This document shows positions 28,343 through 39,727 of a DNA stretch of 64,000 nucleotides, piece by piece; the stretch's first letter is position 1; the number at the start of each line of letters is the position of its first letter. The translations under genes and the position numbers were made by a program. Origin of the DNA: Hybos culiciformis (taxonomy: Eukaryota > Arthropoda > Insecta > Diptera > Hybotidae); NCBI GenBank assembly GCA_964007475.1, contig OZ023274.1, positions 97,659,322-97,723,321 on the forward strand, written 5' to 3'. Below the pieces are notes generated by a model, which saw only the letters and a program-made list of their open reading frames with translations, did no database searches and had not been told where the DNA came from.

Positions 28343-31300
28343 ATATTTAAGCAGCTAGAAGTAAAAATGTTTTATATATAAGTAAAATTAGTGAATGTAG
28401 AAAATCTTAAAATTCAAGTCATTTCAATTAATCCAAAAAAGTATTCACTTTGTAGAAATATTAAAAATGTTAGCTTATTTATTTTTAGCCGTCTATATAT
28501 AAGCATAAATTATTTAAGTATACATAATTAGATTTGTGATTAATAAATTTAGATTTAAGTATAAGTACTTAAGATAAGTATATAATTAAAATTATTTATC
28601 AGTTCGTAATTTTCATATATAAATCATACGTTAAACAAAATTAAAGAATTTCGAAAATTTATATTTTTACGGATTAGCGAGTTTTGATATAAAAGCCCCA
28701 GTGATAATTATATTGATATAAGAATTATTTTGGTAAATATAATATTTTGAACCTAGGTACCATCGAAATCTAACGTTCATTCAGATGACTAAATGTTTAT
28801 GTTCTTCTGTCCTCAAAAAATTAAAAATATAATCAAAAAATGAGCTAAATATGATTCTGATGAATTATACATTCATTATGTCTAAGTAACGTAATTTATT
28901 TTTTTATTATTTAGTATTTGAAATAAGATTTCAATTAATGATTTTGTATAACAAGTTAATGGGTATAACATTATAGTTACGTACATAACTTATATATAAT
29001 GTTATAAGTAAAGTGTATAAAAATTTAATTTTAAATGCTCAGATTTTCATGCAGTTTTATCCTTATATTTACACACACATAAACTTTGGGTACTTTACAA
29101 CTATTATATGTACAGTAATACAAAAATGAATGTGCTTTCGTTCATTTAACTTTAAACATTATTTTAAAGCTTAAGGATATATAAAATGTTCAGGACAGAA
29201 AAAATTTTTATGATAAAACTTTAAATTTTTACGATTTAGTTATATTTATTCAGATTTGAATAATGTTTAAAAACTAACTAAAAAAAATTAAATATGCAAC
29301 AATTTTTTTCTACTGCACTCACATTTGCATTATTATTCTTGCATAAACGGGTAATAAAATTTAGAACAAAGGATCGATGTACATAAATATTTATGGACGT
29401 CGTATGAAATGAACCAACATAATAATATAGTTAAACTAAGATCGTGTACAAAATATAATTTGTTGGTTCGAATTATTCAAATTATTATGTAAAAATCTCC
29501 TTTCTTTCCCGAGCAACTCTTAAAAGTTCGAAAACACATTTCCAAAGCTATAATCTGTTTGAACCTTTTTAATGATAATTTAATTATATAAGTACCTACA
29601 TATTATAATTGATGATATTTACAAAAATTTTTAAAACATTGCACTAAAATTAATTATTCTTGCAAAAAAATTTACCTCCATATCATTTATATGACAAAAT
29701 TATTTTCTTTTATAAATTAAAATTAATGTAATCAATTTGTTGAGGTTCTTCGCATCACTGTAGTACGGTTGTACCTATATAATGCAGAGGTTATAGTAAA
29801 TAGCAATTTGAAGAGGAAGAGAAAAAAAAAAAACTTGAATATAAAAAAAAAAAAATTATAGTCTCTCATCATGTCTCATGCATTTTACACGAAATAAAAT
29901 CTTAAAAAAAAATAAAATCTTGTTATCGCGTACCATCTCCATTACACAGAAATATTTAAGTTATGTAATTCTACGCAGTCCAGATGATATAGGTAGAAGT
30001 ACTTACCTTAAAAACAAGCCTTACATCAGCAAAATAATAATTTTTTCTCTACACTTGACTTTATTAATTAGTTTCAGTACGTCACAAATTATTAAGCTGA
30101 TTAAAATTTCTATAAGTTATAAACGTAAAATTTTATACACATTTGCTTTAGCTCTATTATGGAATATAATTTTCGAATTCGATAATAGACCTTTATATCA
30201 GGAATAGAAATTCCGATTTAGATTTCTAAATGCTGATTGCTGATATTTAAATTTTCTTTATTTTGATCGCATTCTTTACAAAAAAATTATTCTCGAAATT
30301 AGAAAGAAAAGACGAAACTTAACTAGAAAATGGGCTCGATCAAGACTTGTAGAATAAAAAAACATAACTTTTCTACCATCTGAACGCAAATTCTAAAATT
30401 ATTGGGATGTTAACATGAAACCATTATATTGTTAAGCTCAATAGAAAAACAGAAAACAAAAATTGTTATATAACAAAAACTTTTTGAAAAAAAATTATTT
30501 TTACAACTTATCATGTAAGAATATTCAATTTGCAAAAAAAAAAAAAAAAATTTAATAGGTTTTTCTTTCGTTTAAAACCCTTTTTTTTTAGTCTTTTTTG
30601 CATAATAAATGTGAGGTACTTAACCATGTCTCAGGATGGAAGTAAGTAGCATTTCATTTTATTGTTTCTTGTTACTTTATTTACCTATTCAGTTAATTTT
30701 TTTTTTTGTTTTTTGATTATCCTTTATAAGGAATAATAATTTTGACATGCTCAGGAAAAAATGGTTTTTTTTTTGTTTTATTTTAATTTATGAAAAAATA
30801 AAAAAACGTATGTTTCAAATATGAAAATTTATCGTTCAGGGAATTATTGATTTTTTACATGTGAGAGATTCACTCGAAGATACGATGACGGTTGATAAGG
30901 GGACCTTAGTTTAAAATATCGTAGTTATTTCCATTTACTAAAAAATTCAGCGAATTTGTACTTCGTTTAAAAATAGTAATAACTAGAGATATCTCAGTAA
31001 ATACTTTGTACATTTGCACTTTATACATATACTTATTTAGGGGAAATAATTAGCTCTTTTCTATACTTATGAGGTCCATGGTGATCCTCCCTGGAATGCT
31101 TAAAGTTGTGGACCAAATTTAATTATATTAAAAATCCCAACAAAATTAAGTAGGCTTTTGAGTTCGATGTCCAGTATGCTCAGTATGCATAATAGAGTAT
31201 GTATAGGATGCTTATTGAGTGTGCATCATTTGCCACAGTTTATTTATTCTAACCGTCTTCGATTAAAGTTTTTCTTCTTTATTTCTTAAAACATTAGTTG

Positions 31301-32198
31301 TATTAATTGTCGAATGGCAAGGTTAGATGAATTAGTCATATCTAAGTTTAAATACTATTTACTTAGTATAGTTATCTTAGAAACCCAAATTTCATTACAG
31401 CCAATTAAGCAAAGCGATAAGGTAAGAAAAAGTCTCAGGAAAAAAATAAAATCACTTGTACTTATTGTAAATTAACATAAAAATGTGGCTAAGTTGTTTT
31501 AACAACAGCATTATACATAAAATTGCATAAAAAAAAAGTCAAATGCAATGCAGTAAACAATTTTTTTGTTTTAAAGGAAATTTACAAAAATGGTATAGCC
31601 TCATCATCAGAGTATAAAATGTTAATTCTTCAATATAAATATTAACTTCAGGATTTTTTTTTTTTACATTTTTGAAAAAATCAATTCACAAGGTTTATTT
31701 TTGTTTTTATTCCTTATCCAAAACAGAAATACGGTAGGTATTTAATTTTTTGTTTTGAATAAAAATTAACATAAGCAGTTTTGGTTTTGCTGATGATTAT
31801 TTTTTTTTTTAACTCTTTAAAATAGTTCGAATAAATTTGGAACATTTTCAAGTATATAATACTGTATTTACCTGTAAGAAATTTTAATCTATAAAATATA
31901 GAATTTTTTACTTTATATAATGTGAAAGTAGATAAGTACTTGAACTAAAAAATTATGCTAAGATTGAAGGATTGAGGGATTTTTTTTAATATAATATACA
32001 TGGACTATAGTTACAAATCCTTATTTTTTTTTGTCAATTGTGAATGAGTTCAGTAAAATAATTATTTATGCTCAATTGTATTTAATTAACGTCTTCGGAA
32101 CAGTTTCAGGATACATGGCGTGGAGGGCAAAATGCTACATATTGTTTAACTGTACAAATACTTGTTTTATATGGTACTGAGCCGTCTAGACTCCGTGT

Positions 32199-32216
32199 GT
32201 TATAACCGGTTATAAC
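32199..32216. promoter_or_regulatory. 18-bp perfect palindrome with Grainyhead-type core
   Basis: GTTATAACCGGTTATAAC is its own reverse complement. Its centre AACCGGTT matches the dimer core bound by Grainyhead/CP2 factors as known in flies. It lies in a somewhat GC-richer patch (32096-32216), upstream of or inside arrow's first intron. Function is inferred from the motif alone. Confidence 0.35.
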
Positions 32217-35200
32217 GTAGAACTAAGTTATAAATAAGATTGTTAACAATATGAAGTAGTTATTAAATAAGTTAAGATAAAAAAGCATATTGATTACATA
32301 GTTATTTTAATAAATAATGACATTATTGTGAGTATGTACTCAGAAATTCTAAAAGAAAATATTTCTAACTTATAAGTTAAGTTAAGTATGAGCCAGATCG
32401 ATCATATTTGGAAACATATATTTGGAAAATATATGTTCATATTAAATCTGTATAATTTATATTATAAATGTTTCTCTTTTTTGATTATGCGAATGTTTAA
32501 ATAATAAATTATGTTTTTTAAGGATTTTTATACAATTTTTTCAAAACTATACACCAAAATAATTTTTAAAACAGGTTTATTTTGAATTGCAAATATACTT
32601 TCTTGCAGAAAATAAAGTTAAAAAAAATGAGCTTTTGTTCCAAAAGGAAATAACCATAATGTTGAATTTTTTTTTCTAATAATTTTTATGCTTCATTTGT
32701 TGCAATCATTGTCTTTCCTCCGTTAAGAAGACTCTGAAATAAGTGAATATTTATTTTGTATGTCTCATTCAGCGAGTTTTACCGATGACATATTCATTTA
32801 TTACTTCAATTGCAATTATATAAGAATTAAGATATATAAAAACCTACTAACATTGGTTGAAAGAAGTGACAGATGAGCTTAGAACATAAATGCGAGATGC
32901 AGAAAAGAAACTTTAGAGAAAGGTGTCGTCTCGACAATAAGTACTGACTAATTTAGTTTAATTTTATTTATAATCAAAGAAAAAACTAAAATGTGAAAAT
33001 TGATGTCCTGCTGATCAAATCACGATATGAAAGATTAAATTTTATTAAATTATTGACTCTTTTTCACGACATTACGATTCTAGAATGCTGGAAAAATAAA
33101 ATACGTAGGTATATAATTAAAATTAAAGTGGTCTTGAATTTTTTATGCCGTACTTACGCTTTTTTTTTTTTTTTGGATTTTGCAACAACGACAAGTACTT
33201 TGCTTAATTATGAATTAATATAAAGTAATTCTTTTGGACTAGTTAACTTTTCACTATTTTGAATTGGGTTAGAGAGTAAATAAAATTGTTCTACTGTAAT
33301 TTAACTTGAAAATATAAAAAAAAAATTTCAAAAAAATATATGTATGTAACAAATATTTTAATGAGGATTAAGTACTTAAACGTCTATTGGCTTCATTTTA
33401 AATTAAGTTAAATGAAAATATCAAATCATGTAATTTTATCATTAAAATTAAATAAAATAAAAGCCGAGATAAAAGCATTTAAGTATCCGAGGCAAAGTGA
33501 AAATTTTATTTTTATTTTTAGAAGAATAACCGGGAGACTTCGACAAATTTTTCCAAGACTAAAGTTGTTTTTATCAATCTAAATTTTTTTAGTTGGGTAA
33601 GGAAGTATATAGAAATAGGATTCTTTCGATTTTTGAAATGATTTGTTTTGAATGAAACGATAAATTCCCCCACTGTATTTAAGTATAATCCAGCGAGAGC
33701 TTAGTGATCAAAATCACAAAAAAAAGATGTAAAAATAGAGTATCTTTATCTTTATCCTAAAAGTTGTTCGCCTTATATTTTGGTTATTATTAGTTATTTT
33801 TTGATCGCGCGCCACAAATAAATCAACCAAGGATTTTTTTTCCAAAATTTCGATTTTGGCAATTTATAGAAGATGTAGAAATGAGTTACTTATCTCAAAA
33901 AACAAATTCCAAAGGGTAGAACATTGCTGACAGCGAGATCGTATAATTAAAAGGGCTAAGATTCTGAACAGGAAAATGAGCTCGCAGTTTAATAAAAATA
34001 CTATATACTTAGTCATCTAATATTTATATATACATATGATTTTATTTATATTTTATATATATACACTTAGGAACATATTATAATAATTATTATTTTTGAA
34101 TAAAACATTTTCAAGTTTTTTAAATTTTTTATTATTTTTTTTTTATTTTCATTGGTAAGCAAATAATAATAAACAAAAATATAAATAAATAAATGTAACC
34201 ATATATGTTTTTTTATAATTTTTTTACTCTTTTATTTCATTATCAAAAAGAAAGAAAGAATAAAAGAGGATTCCATCCATCCAGCCAGAATTCTTTTCCA
34301 TTTACAGCAAAAAAAAAAAAACAAAAGTAAATAAGTATAAATATAAAAACAAAATATTCATCACAAGAAAATGATGAAGTAATTTTTTTGTAAATATGTG
34401 CAACACAAAAATATTTTATATTTTATAAAATTTTTTTTTTCCTCTTTTTTGTTTACACGAATATTATTTTTATATAATAACGACGCGTTAACCTGTACCT
34501 TGTTAAGGTGATGATAACTAGGTGGAAAGATTATTATTTTTTTTTTTGCGTTCGAAAACTATTAAAAAAGTGCTACAAACACCAAATTTTTGTAAATACA
34601 TAAAGTTAAAAAGATAAGGGAATGATATAACATTCTAATCTGGTGATTCAATTGATCGTTTAATAGCGTTCTTTTAATATCTTAAACAAATATATTTTGA
34701 CATTAAGAACTTATGTATATTATTATGTTGTTATTATGTTATTGAAATACCGACAATTTTATAAAAAAATTAAATAAAATACTTAAGTACAATCTGCTCC
34801 ATCGTCTAAATAATCTAGTTAGTGATAAAACTGAAAATTGCAGTTATAAGAAAAATATACAATTGGTTATTATAACAAATTCATAATCTTCCGACATAAT
34901 TCTGCACAAAATAAAAATTCAGGTGGTTTATTATATGATCCAATGGTAAAAAATTTATCTTTCAGTCAAGCTAACTATTCAGCAAAATAAAAACGATTTA
35001 TAAATTTAACATTTCTGAATGTAATTCCGTATAGTCTGAAGCACAATTAAATTCAAATAAAAATTAAATTGTGTCTGAAATATAAAAGCATTGAACTAAA
35101 AATATGCGTATTTCTATTTTTAATCAGTAATGTATATATATGTAATGTGATTGAAAAGAAGAAAAAAAATCTTCTTCCAATAATAAAATAAAATCAAGGA

Positions 35201-36234
35201 GTATTATCAATAAACCACCACCTTCAATTTATTTTTACACATAAGATATTTATTTTTCTTTTTTCGAATCAACGAATGATAATAATAACAAAAAATTAAT
35301 ATTCGAAAACAAAATCCGTGTTCATCTTCTTAACCATTATTTTAAATTCCTTGTACGAGTTTGAAATTCATGGAAACATGTTCCGAAGTTCATAAATGAA
35401 GGTACTTTTTTAGGCTATAATTGTATACCATCTATTTCGATTTGTTTGAAACATCCTCAAAATTACCGCTTAATCAAATTTATAGTTTATTATAAAACAA
35501 AGTAACATCGACGGTGATATTAATATTATTATTCTTTAAAAGTTGGTCACCAACGGCTGTATCGTATAGTGTTTGTTTTAGAAATGAGAAATGCTATTAT
35601 AGCATTCAAACATTTTGATGTGCAATTCTGTCGTCTCTCTATAAATTTAAAAAAAAAATTGTTTATCAAACTTATTTTTTCTTGAATCGTTAACAGATTA
35701 TGTGACCGACACGACACTTGAAATTAAAGCAAAACTTTATCTCTGAACATAGTAAAAGTCTTGAAGAGTTATCGTGATGAAAAAAATGGAAATCCTTTCA
35801 TTGTTGAATTATTAAAAAAAAAATTTTTTTTTTTTATAATTTTGACCTCGATAGAATTTTTTCATAAATTGCAATTTTTTTTTTCTATACCATGAGTAAG
35901 TACTTAATTCTTGTTATTATTTTATAGATATGTTGTAAGTAAGGATATATATGAAAAAAAAAGTAAAGAAATGAAACTTTTAAATTAAGCATAGAAAGTT
36001 TGTGTTAAAATCCAAGGTAAAGTACTCTAAACATTTTTTTTTTTCAACAACACTGTAAAATTAAATTTTTCTTTTATTAAGATGTTTTAGAATAATATTG
36101 CTTTTAAAAATTTCTTCTTTTTTTTAAATTTACAATGGATATTTCATATTCATACTTAGGTTTAGGTATATGGGAAAATTATTTGCAATAATGTTTACAA
36201 AAATTTTAGTAATGATAATTTGTATTAATTTAAA

Positions 36235-36658
36235 CAAGCGTCGGCAAGACTTTCATCAACTGGGCCAGATGCAGATTTTTCAATTTTTTTGTGGGATTAA
36301 TTCTTTCATTTACTTAATTTACAATTCGTAATGCTACAACAATAGCAGCCCTTCAGAAAATTTGGCGATCAATATTTAGTAGAAAACAATATTTTTAATG
36401 CAACATTTATTGAATAATGCAAAAAGTTGTAGTAGTTAATAGAATTTTTTTAAAAGCTGAATTATATAAATATGAGGTTCTGAATGGAATTTTTGATAGT
36501 TTTAATTTTTTTTGTTTTAAAAAAGTTAAAAAATTATAAAAAGGCCTAGAAGAATAAATCAGGCCGAATAATAAGGCGGCAATAAAAATCTTGGAGGGCC
36601 AAAAAAGAACACCGAATGGGCCGTATCTGGCCCGCGGGCCGTATGTTGCCGACCCTTG
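36235..36658. mobile_element. 424-bp non-autonomous hAT-like element
   Basis: The left end reads CAAGCGTCGGCAA and the right end TTGCCGACCCTTG, whose reverse complement is CAAGGGTCGGCAA: 13-base terminal inverted repeats with one mismatch. Similarity resumes inside at GGGCCAGAT in both ends. The ends start with CA and carry GTCGGCAA followed by a CCGCGGGCC block, as in several hAT families. Flanks are AATTTAAA and AATTAAAG, only an imperfect 8-bp duplication, so the copy may be old. There is no transposase; a minus-strand open frame across it is incidental. Confidence 0.7.
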
Positions 36659-37823
36659 AATTAAAGGGTTACTATTCCTTGTGGAAAGTAAAAAATCGGT
36701 CGGCAAAAACAGTGCGTCGAAAACGAGGCTAAAAACTAATTTCGAAGATATAAAATTCATATCTAGAATCTCTAAAATCGAGCAACTAAAGTGGTTAATG
36801 TCACTAAAATCTCCTCATTTGGCTAAATGGGTTCTTCTTCTTCAACGTAAAAATTGCTCACATTTAAGGAAAATCAAATCCAGTTGATGATTTTCTTTCG
36901 AGACCATTTTGTTGAGAAGATACTAATTTTGGAATTTGCACTGTTGTAGCTGATATTTCCAAGAAAAGGTTCAAATTAGATTCGCAATGAGCAATTAAAC
37001 TATCCAGATTTGAAAGAAATGATTTATCTCGATTTCAAGAAATTTTTAACGATGGATTTTTTTTAGAAAAAGATACATGAATATACTTACTTAAAATGTC
37101 CAATAAAATAAAATTTAAAATCTTATTGATGGGGAATAAAGGAAACATGTCAAATGTTATTGAAAATCTTATTCATGGAAATAAAATAAAAAAAAACAAA
37201 CCTTTAAAAAGTATTATTTATTATGTATATTTATGCGAAGTATTCTTTTTATATTTCTTCTACACTTAAGTACTTATGTATTTATTTTAAAATTGGAAAA
37301 CAATTTTAAGTAATTGCATCTTTTTCTTAATAAAGTATGTAGACAAATTCAAATACAAAAAATTTGTAAAAATCTAAGATCTTATTAGTTACGAAGATAC
37401 GAATATTATAGTATAGCGTCCGAATAGACTCGTTACACAATTTTTCGAGTTTAATTCATTGCATATAAGTACTGCAGGTGCTATTGCTACTGAAAGAATT
37501 AGAATTTTGAATTTAAAAGCGGCATTTAAAAAAATATAGAACACATTAACTAAGTATTATAGTTATCACAGGAAAAACAGTCACAATAATTACAGTGGAA
37601 CCAAATAATTTAGGGTTGGCTATAAATTTTTGTTTGATTTATAAACTTTCAAATCGATTCAATTCATACACAAAAAAAAATTAAGCATTTTAAAAGTTCG
37701 TTCTTTAGTAGTTATATATCTATAAACCATGTAACTTACACTATTTTTAATTTTGCTAAATGTTCATTATCATTATAAGTTAAAATTAAAATAATCATAT
37801 ACCTACCTACTTACCTACTTGTT

Positions 37824-37872
37824 GATCTTTATCTTTAGATAAATACGGTGATCTTTATCTTTAGATAAATAC
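37824..37872. repeat. 26-bp-period duplicate with internal dyad
   Basis: GATCTTTATCTTTAGATAAA plus TAC is present at 37824 and again at 37850, identical over 23 bases. Each copy includes TATCTTTAGATA, a near-palindrome with a GATA core. Confidence 0.8.
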
Positions 37873-38097
37873 CTTCTCTCACCAAACTTATGTACATTCT
37901 TATCTTTAATATTTTTAATATTTCTTCTCGAATTTTTCTATTTATTTTTTCCTTATGTGTAGGTTTAAGTAAATACTAAATAAGTAATTTCTTTTGCCTA
38001 TAGTGAGCATATCCTTCTATTTAAATTTAATAACCAGTGATAAATTATGAATTGCATATTCTAAGTACTTAGGAAGGTTCCTATAATATCTAGATAC

Positions 38098-38285
38098 CTA
38101 CCTGCCTAACTAATAAAAAAAAATTTGATCTATTGGTTTCGTCCTGTTCAATAGAGACATACAACCAGTTGAAAGTAAGGCAAGCAGACAGATAGGTAGG
38201 TACTTACCTATCTTATCTATCTATCTACCAAGGAGCAATCTGCAATTGAACAAAAACGCCTACCTAGGTACCTACCTACCTACAC
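38098..38285. repeat. TACC/TAGG microsatellite region
   Basis: Repeated CTACCTACC/AGGTAGGTA words in both orientations with TATC units between them. Inverted copies could form hairpins. No coding content. Confidence 0.65.
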
Positions 38286-39147
38286 TACGATCAAAAGGAA
38301 AACACCAACTTAACTAACCCTCCTAACGTCCTAACTAATAATAAAAGCATTTAAAAATCTATAAATAAGTAAATAAATTCTGAATTAAAATATATTTATA
38401 TTTTACCTTTAACATATTGCAATAAAATTAAAATTATTTTTAATTTAAATAATTTTCTTAGTAAAATAATCAAAGAAGACATTTTCAAGTTTCCAAAAAT
38501 TTGTTTATTTATTTTTTTTATTTCTTTTCCACCACAAATTTGACATTAAAAAAAATTTTTAATATTTTTATTTTGATTTTACGCACTGGAAAAATAATTT
38601 TTATTTTTAATGGGCTTCAAAATTTTTTAATTATTATTAAATCATTATTATTATTATTATTTTTAAATAGAATTATTTATTATTTAATTTTACATTTTAT
38701 TTAATTTTTTAAAATAATAAATTTATAAAAAAAAAAGCAGAAAAATTATCCAAGTTCACAGTAATTTTTCGGCACTTTTGATCTTTTATTTTTATTTTGT
38801 AAAAAATAAAAAAATAAATAAAAAAAATACAAACAAAACAAAAATTTATATATTTTTGTTTTTTATATCTTTTATATAAATTCTTTTTTAAAATTCTTAT
38901 CTTTGAAAGAAAATTTTTTAATTTCAAAATTTTTTTAAATAAAAATATATTTTTTTTTAAATAAAATTTTATTATTTATTCATAATTTAAAGTTAAATTT
39001 TTTTTTTAATGAAAACATCCTTTCACGCGAATCTGAGAACCAACAATAAAAAAAAACTGTTGTAGTTGTAGTTGTAAGTAAAGTAAGTAAAGTATATTTG
39101 ACATTTTTTTTAAGCTGTGGGAAAGTTAAAAAAAAAAACATTGTATT

Positions 39148-39727
39148 ATTCTGATTTTCGGCGCGGTAATAATGGCTCGCTAATTTTGCTAATGAAATCG
39201 AAATACAATTAAAAGTATAAAAGTAAGCTACACCTAACTATCTTTTATCGAATCGAAATGAATAGAAGCAAAATAAAATTTTGAACAATTAAGTAATATT
39301 ACTATAATTAAAATAAAAAAAAACTTTTTCATTCATATTCAAAATAAAAGATGCAGCGGCGCGCCGCAGCAATGTATCTTAATATAAATTTTTTGTGTCT
39401 ACGTTAATCATTAAAATATTGTACTTAACCGTCATCTATTCTGATTTTCGGCGCGGTAATAATGGCTCGCTAATTTTGCTAATAAAATCGAAATACAATT
39501 AAAAGTATAAAAATAAGCTACATCTAACTATCTTTTATCGAATCGAAATGAATAGAAGCAAAATAAAATTTTGAACAATTAAGTAATATTACTATAATTA
39601 AAATAAAAAAAACCTTTTTCATTCATATTCAAAATAAAAGATGCAGCGGCGCGCCGCAGCAATGTATCTTAATATAAATTTTTTGTGTCTACGTTAATCA
39701 TTAAAATATTGTACTTAAACGTCATCT
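39148..39727. repeat. 290-bp tandem duplication, two copies about 98% identical
   Basis: Copy one is 39148-39437 and copy two 39438-39727, both beginning ATTCTGATTTTCGGCGCGGT. They differ at only a handful of bases (for example GCTAATG versus GCTAATA). Each carries the 12-bp perfect palindrome GCGGCGCGCCGC in otherwise very AT-rich DNA. Sequence after the second copy diverges at once, so this is a simple recent tandem event. Confidence 0.92.

Larger units (their letters stand above)
26271..36234. other. AT-rich non-coding stretch
   Basis: Continues the region between arrow and bbc with no supported exon. Items listed separately are a 37-bp tandem repeat (28274), a weak exon-like segment (30592-30641) and an 18-bp palindrome (32199). 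The longest open frame, 109 codons at 29878-30207, has no recognisable domain and is within chance expectation for this composition. Confidence 0.55.
36659..39147. other. Non-coding stretch with TACC/TAGG repeats
   Basis: Between the hAT-like element and the 290-bp duplication. It contains a 26-bp-period duplicate (37824-37872) and TACC/TAGG-type microsatellite DNA around 37800-38285. From 38500 it is almost pure A/T. No exon is supported. Confidence 0.5.

Noticed and set aside
29878..30207. 109-codon plus-strand frame
   Set aside because: At this A/T content about one frame of this size per window is expected by chance; no domain, no splice context, no homology recognised.
36407..36760. 117-codon minus-strand frame
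   Set aside because: It runs through the hAT-like element and its GC-rich end; the open frame is explained by local composition and shows no transposase motif.
36681..36887. Lysine/serine-rich plus-strand frame next to the hAT-like element
   Set aside because: Short, no recognisable domain, no splice support; possibly part of an older repeat but not arguable from sequence.
39006..39104. Minus-strand ATG at 39104 opening a hydrophobic peptide, possible signal-peptide exon of arrow
   Set aside because: The only phase-1 donor inside it would be GTTCTC, which is poor, and the hydrophobic run comes from CAA/TTT low-complexity sequence.
39148..39727. CRISPR-like or satellite array
   Set aside because: Only two direct copies with no spacers, in an animal genome; it is a plain tandem duplication.
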